Positions 33,807 to 42,852 of a stretch of DNA of 52,231 bases are shown piece after piece. Origin of the DNA: Caryophanales bacterium UBA4682 (GTDB taxonomy: Bacteria > Bacillota_I > Bacilli_A > RFN20 > CAG-288). The notes beneath the pieces were generated by a model. The model worked only from the letters and a program-made list of their open reading frames with translations. It was not told the origin of the DNA and made no database searches. The first letter of the stretch is position 1, and each line of letters starts with the position of its first letter. The DNA is taken from NCBI GenBank assembly GCA_002404995.1, contig DHKY01000008.1:1-52231 (forward strand), written 5' to 3'. A program made the translations under genes and the position numbers.

Positions 33807-35276
33807 CTACAGGGTAACACCTGTTTTAAACAAAGCAATCGGATCCGCATCATTCCGTTCTGCTTTGACCTCCTTCCCGGAAGCCACGGCAAGAATCAAA
33901 TCGAGAAGGTCCTGCGTAACTTTTTCCCAAGGTTCTTCCAAGACTCTTCCACCATCGAAGTCAATCCAATCGGCCTTCTTCTTGCTGACAAGGGGGTTCG
34001 TTCCGATTTTGATGGTCGGAACAATAGAGCCAAAGGGAGTTCCTCGGCCCGTAGTGAAGCAGATCAAGTTACAGCCAGCTGCTGCTAAATCGGTACAGGC
34101 AACCAGATCGTTACCTGGTCCGTTAACTAAGGAAAGACCAGATTTTACAGCACGCTCGCCATAATCTAAGACATCTTCGACTTCCAGGCATCCGCCTTTC
34201 AGGACACAGCCATTCGATTTTTCCTCAAGGGTTGTGATTCCGCCATCCTTGTTTCCCGGTGAAGGATTCTCGTAACAAGGCCTGTTGTTTCTGGCATAGT
34301 AGTCTTTGAAACCGGTAATCAGGGAAACAACCTTATTATAAACAGCTTCATCCTTTGCACGGTTCCTCAGGCTCTGTTCGGCACCGAACCTTTCCGGAAC
34401 CTCGGTCAAGCAGACTTTTCCGCCGCTTGCTCCGACAATATCGCTCACCCGTCCAAGCAGAGGATTTGCGGTGAGTCCGGAAAATCCATCCGAACCACCA
34501 CATTTTACACCTAATGAGAGCCTAGATAAAGGAAGCTTCGTCCGTTTGTCCTTCCTCCTGACCTCATAAAGTTCCTCCCTGAGGGATAAGCCGTAACTGA
34601 TTTCATCATCCTGATCCTGGGCATTGAAATACTTCACGCGTTCTTTGTCTATCGGACCAAGCTCTTCCCTGAAGGAAGACAGACGGTTATTCTCGCAGCC
34701 AAGGCCTAAGACAAGCAGGCCTCCGCAGTTGGGATTCTTTGCAAGACTCTCCAAAAGACGTTTCGTATGAGTCAGATCGTCTCCGAGCTGAGAGCATCCA
34801 TAAGGATGCGCAAGGACTTTGACATGATGAAGAAAAGAAGGGTGAAGCGATAAAAAACGTTCCTTCCTCAGAGAAAGAAGCGAGTTAACGCATCCGACTG
34901 TCGGAACCAAGTACCTATCATTTCTAGTTCCAGCCAAGGAAGAAGAACGCAGATAGCCAAGCCAGGTCTTATCCGATGGCTTGACGTTTTTGATTTCGCT
35001 CTTGTGATAAGAATAGGAGGGTTCCAATGTATTCAAGGAAGTCTCCAGATTATGAGAATGAACCCATTCGCCTTTCCGGATATCTTTCTTGGCTCTTCCG
35101 ATGATTGCGCCGTACTTATGGAGCAGTTCGCCTTTTATCCTATCGTGGAGGGCAACCTTATGTCCCATTGGCACATCATCGAGAAGGAGGATGCCATTGA
35201 CTTTATCCCCCTTTTTGAAAGGCTTCAGGACGACGATGACATCATCGGTTTCCCGGATCTGGACAAAATCATTCAT
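33807..35276 (-). CDS. uxaA: Altronate dehydratase UxaA
   Basis: Iron-dependent dehydratase of 489 residues converting D-altronate to 2-keto-3-deoxygluconate. The N-terminal SAF-like domain has GHKVALHDIKG-type sequence (VPMGHKVALHDRIKGELL) and HSHNLETSL. The C-terminal domain has LGVKCGGSDGFSGLTANP, the cysteine-containing core of this family, and CFTTGRGTPFGSIVPT. It lies between uxaB and uxaC, and its ATG overlaps the uxaB end by eight bases. Confidence 0.95.
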   Translation of the reverse strand: MNDFVQIRETDDVIVVLKPFKKGDKVNGILLLDDVPMGHKVALHDRIKGELLHKYGAIIGRAKKDIRKGEWVHSHNLETSLNTLEPSYSYHKSEIKNVKPSDKTWLGYLRSSSLAGTRNDRYLVPTVGCVNSLLSLRKERFLSLHPSFLHHVKVLAHPYGCSQLGDDLTHTKRLLESLAKNPNCGGLLVLGLGCENNRLSSFREELGPIDKERVKYFNAQDQDDEISYGLSLREELYEVRRKDKRTKLPLSRLSLGVKCGGSDGFSGLTANPLLGRVSDIVGASGGKVCLTEVPERFGAEQSLRNRAKDEAVYNKVVSLITGFKDYYARNNRPCYENPSPGNKDGGITTLEEKSNGCVLKGGCLEVEDVLDYGERAVKSGLSLVNGPGNDLVACTDLAAAGCNLICFTTGRGTPFGSIVPTIKIGTNPLVSKKKADWIDFDGGRVLEEPWEKVTQDLLDLILAVASGKEVKAERNDADPIALFKTGVTL

Positions 35277-36732
35277 GGAACTTTTTCCTTAAAGCGGACA
35301 TCCTGTCCTTTTCGGAAAGAATCAATGCCAATGAAGAGACAAATTCCTCTTCAAGGGCTTTGTTCTCGCTTAGATTCCTTCCCCAGAGTTCCTTATTGGA
35401 AAGGAATTTATCCGCCAAGGCCTTAACATTCTTTTCTGCTTCGTATTCCTCCCAGATTTTCTTTGTGAATGCAAGATTCTTAGGATCATCCTGGAGCTTG
35501 ATTTCCTCTTGGACACCGTCCTTAATGCGATAGCCGCGGTAAAAGACAAGAAGAGCAGCAAAGGCAAAGATAAGATGAGAAGGAACTCTTCCTTCTTTAA
35601 GATTATCTAAGACCGTGGGAAGGTCACGTTCCTTATACTTCGGAAGACTATTTAAGGCAATGGACCTAAGAGCATGATGAACATAGGGATTGAGGAAGCG
35701 TTTCCTAACATCCTTAGCAAATTGTTCGCTTCCTTCAGCAGTCAGAGTCGGCAGAATTTCCTTATGCTGTTCCTCCTCAAGGAATTTCCTGATTTTCTCA
35801 TCAAGAAGAGACTGTCGGACTTCATCGTAACCACAAAGATAGGCAACTGGGACAAGCGAAGTGTGGGAACCATTGAGGATACGGACCTTGCGCTGCTTAT
35901 ACGGATGAACATCCTTGACATAGACAGCATGAAGACCGACTTTGTCAACCGGGAATTTTTCCTGGACAAAGGGTTCTTCCTTTAAGACATAGAAGTGGAA
36001 GTACTCTCCTTTATCCCTGTTATTATCGATATATCCGTATTCTTTGCAAAGCTTATCGAACTCATCTCTCGGGAAGCCAGGAACAATGCGGTCAACAAGG
36101 GTAGAGGTATAGTGGCAGGAATGGTTGATATAGTCAAGGAACCCTTCATCGAGGTTCCTCTTCTTGGCAAGCCTGTTCAAGACTTCGCGGAGTTTGTCTC
36201 CGTTATCATCAATCAGTTCACAGGGAATGATTGCAAGTCCGTAGTCTTTTCCAAGAGTCTCATAACGATGTTTGAGCAAGGCAAGAAGTTTTCCTGGATA
36301 GGAAACCGGAGTATCTTTGCTAAGGTCAAGTTTGGTATCGCCTTCCTCGTAGTGGATACCGGCTTCCGTCGTATTGGAAATCACGACTTCGAGATCCTTG
36401 CTTTCCGCATAGGAAAGATATTTCTTGAAATCCGTATAAGGATTCACAGAGTCATCGATGACATCGATGACTTCATGGGTCTTTACGGCCTCTCCTTTTT
36501 CATTGATTCCCTGAAGAATCAATGTGTAAAGATAATCTTGCTTTTTCAAATCTTCGACTCGTCCGAAAGGAAGAGGCTGGACAACGACAACATGTCCCGT
36601 GTATTTACCGGAATCGTTCCTCTTCTGGATCAGCCAATCAACAAAGGCACGGAGAAAGTTTCCTTCTCCGAACTGCCTGATTTTGATCTTTGCCGTTTTC
36701 TTCGACCTGATTTTCTTCGATAAGATTTCCAT
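35269..36732 (-). CDS. uxaB: Tagaturonate reductase UxaB
   Basis: NAD-dependent altronate oxidoreductase of 487 residues in the mannitol dehydrogenase family, reducing tagaturonate to altronate. Motifs: IRQFGEGNFLRAFVDWLIQK, VVVVQPLPFGR, ISNTTEAGIHY, and the catalytic region VRILNGSHTSLVPVAYLCG with the Lys and His of this family. The ATG at 36732 (MEILSKK) has AAGG six bases upstream; a GTG at 36762 is also in frame but would add only basic residues. Confidence 0.95.
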   Translation of the reverse strand: MEILSKKIRSKKTAKIKIRQFGEGNFLRAFVDWLIQKRNDSGKYTGHVVVVQPLPFGRVEDLKKQDYLYTLILQGINEKGEAVKTHEVIDVIDDSVNPYTDFKKYLSYAESKDLEVVISNTTEAGIHYEEGDTKLDLSKDTPVSYPGKLLALLKHRYETLGKDYGLAIIPCELIDDNGDKLREVLNRLAKKRNLDEGFLDYINHSCHYTSTLVDRIVPGFPRDEFDKLCKEYGYIDNNRDKGEYFHFYVLKEEPFVQEKFPVDKVGLHAVYVKDVHPYKQRKVRILNGSHTSLVPVAYLCGYDEVRQSLLDEKIRKFLEEEQHKEILPTLTAEGSEQFAKDVRKRFLNPYVHHALRSIALNSLPKYKERDLPTVLDNLKEGRVPSHLIFAFAALLVFYRGYRIKDGVQEEIKLQDDPKNLAFTKKIWEEYEAEKNVKALADKFLSNKELWGRNLSENKALEEEFVSSLALILSEKDRMSALRKKFHE

Positions 36733-36767
36733 AATACCTTGTTTTCTCCTTTTCCGTTTCACTGCAG

Positions 36768-39284
36768 TTAATAAGGCATTCTCAGGTACTGGCTATAAGC
36801 TAGCCTGAAGGGACCAACGCCCTTGCTATCGTCCTGACATATCGGCTCAGAGAGGTAATAATCGATGGATCCGTCCCGCTTCTCATTATCAAGTCCTGAG
36901 ACAAGACAGATATTATTCAGATGGCTGTCTGTGAGATAGTCCTTGACAATGCTTGCAAATATCTTAACGCCTTCCTGGCTCTCCGTGAACGAAAGCCTTC
37001 CAATCCGGCTTCCCTTCCTATAGCCATAGCTGACCATCAAGGAACCGCTTGTTTCAAAGTAGTTTCTTTTGTCTTCGACAAACGGAAGATCTTTGAGAAG
37101 CCCGGTTTCCTTGTCTTGGGCAGGTCTCAGGAAGGATAGTTCCTTCTTTAGATACTCTTTCCTTTTCCTCTTATCAAGAGGATGGCCGTCTTTATCGAGG
37201 CTTTCATAGACGTCACAGGTTGCCCTGATGAGCCAGCCGACCGACCGAAGCCAGACCTGCGGGCTTCTTCCGTTCTTTTTGTCTGCCCACTGCCTTGATT
37301 TGGTCTCATCATAAGCGTGGTAGATTCGCTGGTCTTCACCCCTATTGTAAGTAAAGACATTAGCGAACTGTTTCCTGATGTCCTGCCTGTCTTTTCCTTC
37401 ATGGTCGAGAGCAGAGACTTCCCCGTAGAAGGGAAGCGCCCTATAGAGCCCATCTAACCAGCATTGCTTATAGTACCGGTCTTTATGCTGGAAGGAGCCA
37501 TTGTCTAAACGCGGCCTTTCCTTAACACGGGTGTGCAGGAATTCGATGGCCTTCTTGTATTTTTCCTTTGGCTTGTAATGGTTCAGCCTGATCAGAGCAA
37601 ATCCGGACTGAAGATCATCAATGGAATGGTTTTCTTTCTTGAACGTAGGGATGTTTCCGGAAGAATCAATCTGCCTGTCATAGTATTTTTCGACAAAGAG
37701 AAGGTACTTTTCATCTTTTGTCGCTTCGTACCTGTTCCTCGCTCCGTTCCTCAGCACCCCATCTTCGTAGCAGAAGGCTCCGTTCTTATAAGGCTTGAAG
37801 TTCTTCAGATAGGAATCAAGATAGGTATCGACTTTCTGTTTTTCTTCGTTTGTTAGCATTTTCCTGTTTTCCTCTTTGACTTTCCTCCTCTTCTTGAGAT
37901 GAAGAAGAACTAAGATTCCGACAACACCAGCAAGGACTCCAATCAGAATATTGCTGATTCCCCTGCTTAATCCGCAGATCTGGTATCCGTCCCTTTGCGG
38001 GAAAGAAGCCTGGAGGATGAGGAATACCGGGACACGGAAGAGGAAGACACGGCTGATATTGATCCTGGAGGCGATGGTTGTATATCCAAGGCCATAAAGA
38101 AGTCCAAGAACAGCCGAGTTGATGGCAAGAGTGATGATGCCCATTTTTTCATAGAAGAAGACATTGGAGATATGTTTTGCGAATTCTTCGATTTCCTCTT
38201 GCGTCCCAGCGTTCCGGGCAAAGAACCTGGTAATCGGTTTATCGAAGATTGTTACTAAAATGACACCGACGACAGCGATGGCAAGAGCATAGGTCAGACC
38301 GACAAAAAAGCACTTCACGACCCGCTTTACCTGGTTTGCACCCCTGTTCTGGCTGATGATAGAAGAAGTCGAGTCTTCGATAGAGGATATCGGAGAAGTA
38401 ACCGAGCCGCCCCTGTTGTTGGATACACCAAGAGCACCGACAACATCGTTCCCATAAGCGGAGGCAAATCCATTGATGGTGACTTTCCCAAAGGAGAAGA
38501 TGAACTTTCCGAGGAATATCGGGAAGCTGATCTTAAAGGTCAGATGGAGGATTTTCTTACCGAAATCAATTTTCTTGAAGGAGAAACGGAAGAGATAGTT
38601 CTTTAAACAGAGCTGAACAAGGACATAAAGGGCTAAACAAAGGTTTGCAATCCTTGTGGAAAGGGAGACAAACTTCCTGTCCTTCAGTCCAAGGGCGTAA
38701 AGGAATAGGGCATTCAGGGCAATTTTGATGAGGACGACTCCGATATTCAGGAATGTCCTTAAGAGAGTTCGGCCTCTTGCTTTTTCAACTCCCCTGAAGA
38801 CATTATTGATCCTCCTCAAGGCAGAGGTAACGACGGAGAAACGGAAGTAATCGATTCCGACCGCAATCGATTCTTCGGTGATCTTCCTCCTTTTCAAGAG
38901 CGGATGGGCAAGAGGAAGGACAATGGCACAGATGATTCCTCCAAGCACGAAAGCATAGAAGAAGACCGTACAGACATATTGATGAGCTCGTTCGTAGTCT
39001 TTTTTTCCGATTTCCCGGGCAATCAGGATGCTGCCTCCAGCTCCAAGAGCGGTACCAACCGCCCTGACCCTGCTATTGGCCTGGCTCAGAGCACCGACGG
39101 CATCGACGGCAGCCTTAGATATTCCAGAGCACCTGATGGTATCGATGATGGAATAGATGTAATTGAAGAGAGTGAAGAAGAAGAGCGGAGCGGCAATGAC
39201 AAATACGACTTTCCACCTGTTTCCGTGAAGAATGAAATCCCGTTTCTTCAATTCCTTCTGCGAGACAATGGTGGAAGTGCTCAT
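36768..39284 (-). CDS. MATE transporter fused to GH105 unsaturated uronyl hydrolase
   Basis: Single ORF of 838 residues. Residues 1 to about 455 are a MATE/MOP transporter with about 12 helices and the repeated TLFNYIYSIIDTI and ALGAGGSILIAREIG motifs. Residues about 462-838 are a GH105 hydrolase (YteR/RhiN-like): CWLDGLYRALPFY, YHAYDETKSRQWAD, SPQVWLRSVGWLI and AYSQYLR near the end. GH105 removes unsaturated galacturonate from oligomers made by lyases. No stop separates the parts; an internal ATG (MLTNEEK) preceded by AGAGG and AGGA could also start GH105 alone. Nothing in either part looks damaged. The transporter's substrate is unknown. Confidence 0.88.
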   Translation of the reverse strand: MSTSTIVSQKELKKRDFILHGNRWKVVFVIAAPLFFFTLFNYIYSIIDTIRCSGISKAAVDAVGALSQANSRVRAVGTALGAGGSILIAREIGKKDYERAHQYVCTVFFYAFVLGGIICAIVLPLAHPLLKRRKITEESIAVGIDYFRFSVVTSALRRINNVFRGVEKARGRTLLRTFLNIGVVLIKIALNALFLYALGLKDRKFVSLSTRIANLCLALYVLVQLCLKNYLFRFSFKKIDFGKKILHLTFKISFPIFLGKFIFSFGKVTINGFASAYGNDVVGALGVSNNRGGSVTSPISSIEDSTSSIISQNRGANQVKRVVKCFFVGLTYALAIAVVGVILVTIFDKPITRFFARNAGTQEEIEEFAKHISNVFFYEKMGIITLAINSAVLGLLYGLGYTTIASRINISRVFLFRVPVFLILQASFPQRDGYQICGLSRGISNILIGVLAGVVGILVLLHLKKRRKVKEENRKMLTNEEKQKVDTYLDSYLKNFKPYKNGAFCYEDGVLRNGARNRYEATKDEKYLLFVEKYYDRQIDSSGNIPTFKKENHSIDDLQSGFALIRLNHYKPKEKYKKAIEFLHTRVKERPRLDNGSFQHKDRYYKQCWLDGLYRALPFYGEVSALDHEGKDRQDIRKQFANVFTYNRGEDQRIYHAYDETKSRQWADKKNGRSPQVWLRSVGWLIRATCDVYESLDKDGHPLDKRKRKEYLKKELSFLRPAQDKETGLLKDLPFVEDKRNYFETSGSLMVSYGYRKGSRIGRLSFTESQEGVKIFASIVKDYLTDSHLNNICLVSGLDNEKRDGSIDYYLSEPICQDDSKGVGPFRLAYSQYLRMPY

Positions 39285-40375
39285 TCCTCGATAATATCCT
39301 CCGTCTTCGCATCAAAGAAGTGGAGGTCTTCCCTATTGACGTAGAACCTAATCTCATCGCCGATGGAAATCTTCTCTTCCGGGGCAGCTTTGATGATGGC
39401 TTTCTCCTTGCCGACATTGATATAGACGTTCTGGATATCGCCAAGCCTTTCATTGACTTCGACAATGCCATCTAAGCTCACTTCCTTTTTACCCTCCATT
39501 GGATGAATATGGGCATGTTCCGGACGATAGCCAAGGACAAGTTCTCTGCCTTTCAGTTTGTCTAAAAGGCCATAAGAGAGTCCGTTGAGAGCAAGCCGGC
39601 TATTGCCGTCATCCGAAACAAAGATGTTGTCGGAACTGACTTTTCCATGGAGGAAATTCCTCGGCGGGTCTCCGATAAAGCCGGCGACAAACAAGTTCTT
39701 CGGGTGGAAATAGAGTTCTTTCGGAGTACCGACCTGTTTGATAACGCCGACATCCCTGCAGACAATACGGGTTGCCATGGTCCTAGCTTCAATCTGGTCA
39801 TGTGTGACATAGATAGTGGTAGCACCGATTTCCCGATGGATACGGATCAGCTCACTACGCCTTGAGACACGCTGACGGGCATCGAGGTTCGAAAGAGGCT
39901 CATCCCTAAGGAAAATCTTCGCATGGCGGATGATGGCGCGTCCTAAGGCAACACGCTGACGCTGTCCGCCGGATAGAGCCTTCGGAAGACGATCAAGATA
40001 GTCAGAAAGGCCGAGGACCTTGGCAGTCTGTTTGACGCGGACATCAATGATATCTTCGTCAAACCCAGCCAAGTCAAGCCCAAAAGCCCTGTTTTCGTAG
40101 ACGGTAAGTGTCGGATAAAGGGCATAACTCTGGAAAACCATGGCAATGCCGCGGTCTTTTGGAGGAAGATTGTTGACTCTCTTTCCATCAATCAGGAAAT
40201 CGCCATGTGTGATTTCCTCAAGGCCCGCAATCCTTCTTAGAGTCGTGCTCTTTCCGCAGCCCGATGGTCCGACAAGGACGATGAATTCCTTGTCGTTGAT
40301 GGTGAGGTTGAAGTCCGTAATAGCTTGGTAGCCGTTCGGATAGATCTTATAAATGTTCTTCAGCTCGAGTGACAT
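39281..40375 (-). CDS. Second sugar ABC transporter ATPase, MsmK/UgpC type
   Basis: ATPase of 364 residues with Walker A GPSGCGKSTT, Q-loop VFQSYALYP, signature LSGGQRQRVALGRA, Walker B then H-loop YVTHDQIEA, and a TOBE domain (LGYRPEHAHIHP). AGG stands at family Met positions in FL-x-DEPLSNLDA, in EA-x-TMATRI and in STTLR-x-IAGLE. No binding protein or permease is next to it, so it may serve the operon 1 importer or another transporter. AAGGAG precedes the ATG and its stop overlaps the MATE-GH105 start. Confidence 0.93.
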   Translation of the reverse strand: MSLELKNIYKIYPNGYQAITDFNLTINDKEFIVLVGPSGCGKSTTLRRIAGLEEITHGDFLIDGKRVNNLPPKDRGIAMVFQSYALYPTLTVYENRAFGLDLAGFDEDIIDVRVKQTAKVLGLSDYLDRLPKALSGGQRQRVALGRAIIRHAKIFLRDEPLSNLDARQRVSRRSELIRIHREIGATTIYVTHDQIEARTMATRIVCRDVGVIKQVGTPKELYFHPKNLFVAGFIGDPPRNFLHGKVSSDNIFVSDDGNSRLALNGLSYGLLDKLKGRELVLGYRPEHAHIHPMEGKKEVSLDGIVEVNERLGDIQNVYINVGKEKAIIKAAPEEKISIGDEIRFYVNREDLHFFDAKTEDIIEE

Positions 40376-40396
40376 AAACTGCTCCTTTCGTTTTGA

Positions 40397-41047
40397 CTAG
40401 CATATTCCATATTTCGCAAGCTTCTGAGCAACCCTTAGGGCAATCCAGGTGGCTCCCGTCTTTGTCAGATGGGTATGGTCTTCCTTTCCCTCGGGGTAAT
40501 TAGGATATTCGCCTTTTTCCAGGATCCTATAGTATTTTTGGTTTTCCTTCAGCGAGGATTTTCGCAAGAACTGATAGGTCCTTTCCTCCAAGTCAATCAA
40601 GGGAACCCGTTCCAAAAGGGCAACTTCTTTCCTTGCTTTCGGATAATCCTTATGCGTACGCAGAAGGATTCCATCCTCGTCATATTTCAGGCGCGTAATC
40701 GGTGTCAGGAGGATAGAAGAAACTCCCTTCCGTTTCCTTTCCTTGATCCTATAGATAAGATTCTTCTTATAGGACCCGTTCGATTCCGTATATCGGCTGG
40801 GGTCTTCTTTTTTTTCATCGTTATGACCGAAGCTGATGAAGCAGAGGTCTCCTTTTTCAGCAGCATCCAAGGCATTCTGGAAACGTCCTTCATCAAGGAA
40901 AGACTTTGTGGACCGTCCGTTCTTGGCAAGATTGATCCTTTCAATATTTGGATAAAAGGATTTCCTTTCCCTCGGCCAGCCTTCCTGAGGATAAGTGGTA
41001 CTATCGTTTTCCTGCCTCAAGGAGTCGCCGATAAAGATAAACTTCAT
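40397..41047 (-). CDS. SGNH esterase, rhamnogalacturonan acetylesterase-like
   Basis: Esterase of 216 residues of the SGNH/CE12 type that removes acetyl groups from pectin oligomers. The catalytic Ser is in FIFIGDSL near the N-terminus, Gly/Asn in AKNGRSTKSFLDEG and FGHNDEKK, and the Asp-His pair in DHTHLTKTGA. No signal peptide is present, so it works on imported oligomers. It overlaps kdgK by four bases. Confidence 0.88.
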   Translation of the reverse strand: MKFIFIGDSLRQENDSTTYPQEGWPRERKSFYPNIERINLAKNGRSTKSFLDEGRFQNALDAAEKGDLCFISFGHNDEKKEDPSRYTESNGSYKKNLIYRIKERKRKGVSSILLTPITRLKYDEDGILLRTHKDYPKARKEVALLERVPLIDLEERTYQFLRKSSLKENQKYYRILEKGEYPNYPEGKEDHTHLTKTGATWIALRVAQKLAKYGIC

Positions 41048-42042
41048 CGCTTCCTCTCCTCTTTTCCGCTTAAGAGATAATCCTGAAGTTCTTCAATCGA
41101 GAAGTTGGCGTGATCTCCGAAGATTGTCTGTTCCAAAGCACAGTTTGCAATGCCAAGATCAAGAGCTTCCTTGACGCTTTTCTCGTTGGCGACTCCATAA
41201 AGGACACCGGCAGCAAAGGAATCACCCGCACCGATACGGTCGAAGATATACCTGTCTTCTTCCCGTCCAACGACCTTTTCCTCCGAAGTATATCCGATAG
41301 GAAGCAATCGCTGGTTCCGGTCATCAAGGACAGTACGTTTCTTAGTAAAGACAAAACGATAGCCCTTTTCCTTGCAGACATTCCTAAAGACCTTGTCTTC
41401 GTCTTTTTCTTCCGGATGGAAACCAAGAAGCGTCTGAATATCCCATTTTGACGCAAAGAGAATGTCACAGTACTTTGCCACTTCCGGATAGATTTTCTTA
41501 GCTTCCTCTAACGGAAGAAGGGAGGGACGGTAATTGAAGTCGAAACTGACAGGAATATTCCTTTCCTTGCAAGTCTTAAGGCATTCCCTAACGGTTTCCC
41601 GCCTCGTCTTGCTCAAGCAAAGGCTGATACCGGAAACATGGAATAGGGAAACACCTTCAAGTGCTTTCTTAAAATTGAAATCAGTGGGTTTCCTTGTTGT
41701 TGCAGAAGAACCCTTCCGATGATAAACAACTTTAGAAGGGCGTTTTCCTTCGCCTTCCTCAAGAAAATAAATACCGAGAGGGTTCTCATCGCGAACAACA
41801 AAAGAAGTATCGACGCCAGTTCTTTTCAAGGAGAGAACCGCTGCTTCGGAGATTTCATCCTTTCCCATCTTGGAAAGATATCTTGTCTTCCTTCCGAGAC
41901 AGGAAAGCGACCTAAGGACATTGCCTTCTGCCCCTCCGTAGCAAACGGAGAACGAATCCGCATTCTTGATCTGGCGTCCTTTTGCACTCGTAAGGCGAAG
42001 GAGCATCTCGCCCCTAGCGCCAATGATTTTGTTGTCATTCAT
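41044..42042 (-). CDS. kdgK: 2-keto-3-deoxygluconate kinase KdgK
   Basis: PfkB-family kinase of 332 residues phosphorylating KDG to KDPG. Motifs: ARGEMLLRL at the start, CYGGAEGNV (substrate lid), YHRKGSSATT, and the catalytic GAGDSFAAGVLYG (about residues 269-281). Family position Met in GN-V-L-x-SLSCLG is AGG. It takes KDG from both the UxaABC and KduID branches. Its start has AGGGAAA upstream and its stop overlaps the esterase start. Confidence 0.94.
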   Translation of the reverse strand: MNDNKIIGARGEMLLRLTSAKGRQIKNADSFSVCYGGAEGNVLRSLSCLGRKTRYLSKMGKDEISEAAVLSLKRTGVDTSFVVRDENPLGIYFLEEGEGKRPSKVVYHRKGSSATTRKPTDFNFKKALEGVSLFHVSGISLCLSKTRRETVRECLKTCKERNIPVSFDFNYRPSLLPLEEAKKIYPEVAKYCDILFASKWDIQTLLGFHPEEKDEDKVFRNVCKEKGYRFVFTKKRTVLDDRNQRLLPIGYTSEEKVVGREEDRYIFDRIGAGDSFAAGVLYGVANEKSVKEALDLGIANCALEQTIFGDHANFSIEELQDYLLSGKEERKR

Positions 42043-42850
42043 GTTGTAGTTTCCCTTCCTTCGGTATCAATAATTGTTTCCCGTTTTCATCTTCCAAGAA
42101 GACATCCCTTAGACTCGGATTGATATATTCACCGTTTCGGTAGTAGACCCTATCCGCACTCTTCACATAGCCGTAGATTTCTGCGTTGGTCCCGTAATAG
42201 ATATCGTTGTCTTTTTCTAGATCCGAGCAGATATCCTCTAGCAAAAAGAAGTTGTCATCTAATGCAAACTCATACGAATGGCCCCAGATATAGAATAGGG
42301 CAAGTTCCTCTCTCGTCTGATGAAAAGAATCCAGCCTTTCATAGATTCTCTTATCCCGATGATGGATGGTCGGATGCCAAAGAAGGAAGTCGAAAGGCAG
42401 ATGGAATGAACAAGTCGGCTTGGTAGTCCGGCAATAAGCAAGGTCATTGTTTTCCAATGCTTTCAGGGTATCCCGGTTGTAGGTTCCATAGGGGTAAGCA
42501 GCACCGAGAACTTTCCTTCCAGTCAGTCCTTCTAGTCCAAGGATATCCTTTTTGAATTCCTCTTCCTGTTGATCAAGGGACAATGCCTCCCTGTGCGGAT
42601 GGGAATAGGTATGGCTTGCGACTTCCCTGTCCTCATAAAGACGGATGTCCTTCTTCAGATCCAGGTGAGAGCAATCAATCCCGTTCCGTATTTTTTCCTC
42701 TCCTGACTGCCCATAGTTAAGATTAAAGGTCCCTTTCCTATGATGCTTCTTCAGAATCGAGACAGTTGTTTTGTCCTGAAGTATTCCATCATCATAGGAA
42801 AAGGTGACTGCTTTTTTCTTGAATCCAGGATAAAGAAGAACGAAGGCCAT
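42035..42850 (-). CDS. Polysaccharide deacetylase (NodB-like), cytoplasmic
   Basis: Protein of 271 residues with NodB fold motifs: VTFSYDDGILQDKT (catalytic base and metal Asp), ASHTYSHPHREALS (metal His pair), GAAYPYGTYN and YIWGHSYEFAL (C-terminal His). No signal peptide is seen. In this operon it most likely removes acetyl groups from pectin oligosaccharides alongside the SGNH esterase; chitin substrates are less likely. GAGGTAACC precedes the ATG. Confidence 0.85.
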   Translation of the reverse strand: MAFVLLYPGFKKKAVTFSYDDGILQDKTTVSILKKHHRKGTFNLNYGQSGEEKIRNGIDCSHLDLKKDIRLYEDREVASHTYSHPHREALSLDQQEEEFKKDILGLEGLTGRKVLGAAYPYGTYNRDTLKALENNDLAYCRTTKPTCSFHLPFDFLLWHPTIHHRDKRIYERLDSFHQTREELALFYIWGHSYEFALDDNFFLLEDICSDLEKDNDIYYGTNAEIYGYVKSADRVYYRNGEYINPSLRDVFLEDENGKQLLIPKEGKLQHE

Positions 42851-42852
42851 GG

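Noticed and set aside
36732..36762. GTG at 36762 as the uxaB start
   Set aside because: It adds ten basic residues absent from the family, while ATG 36732 has a proper site and matches the usual N-terminus.
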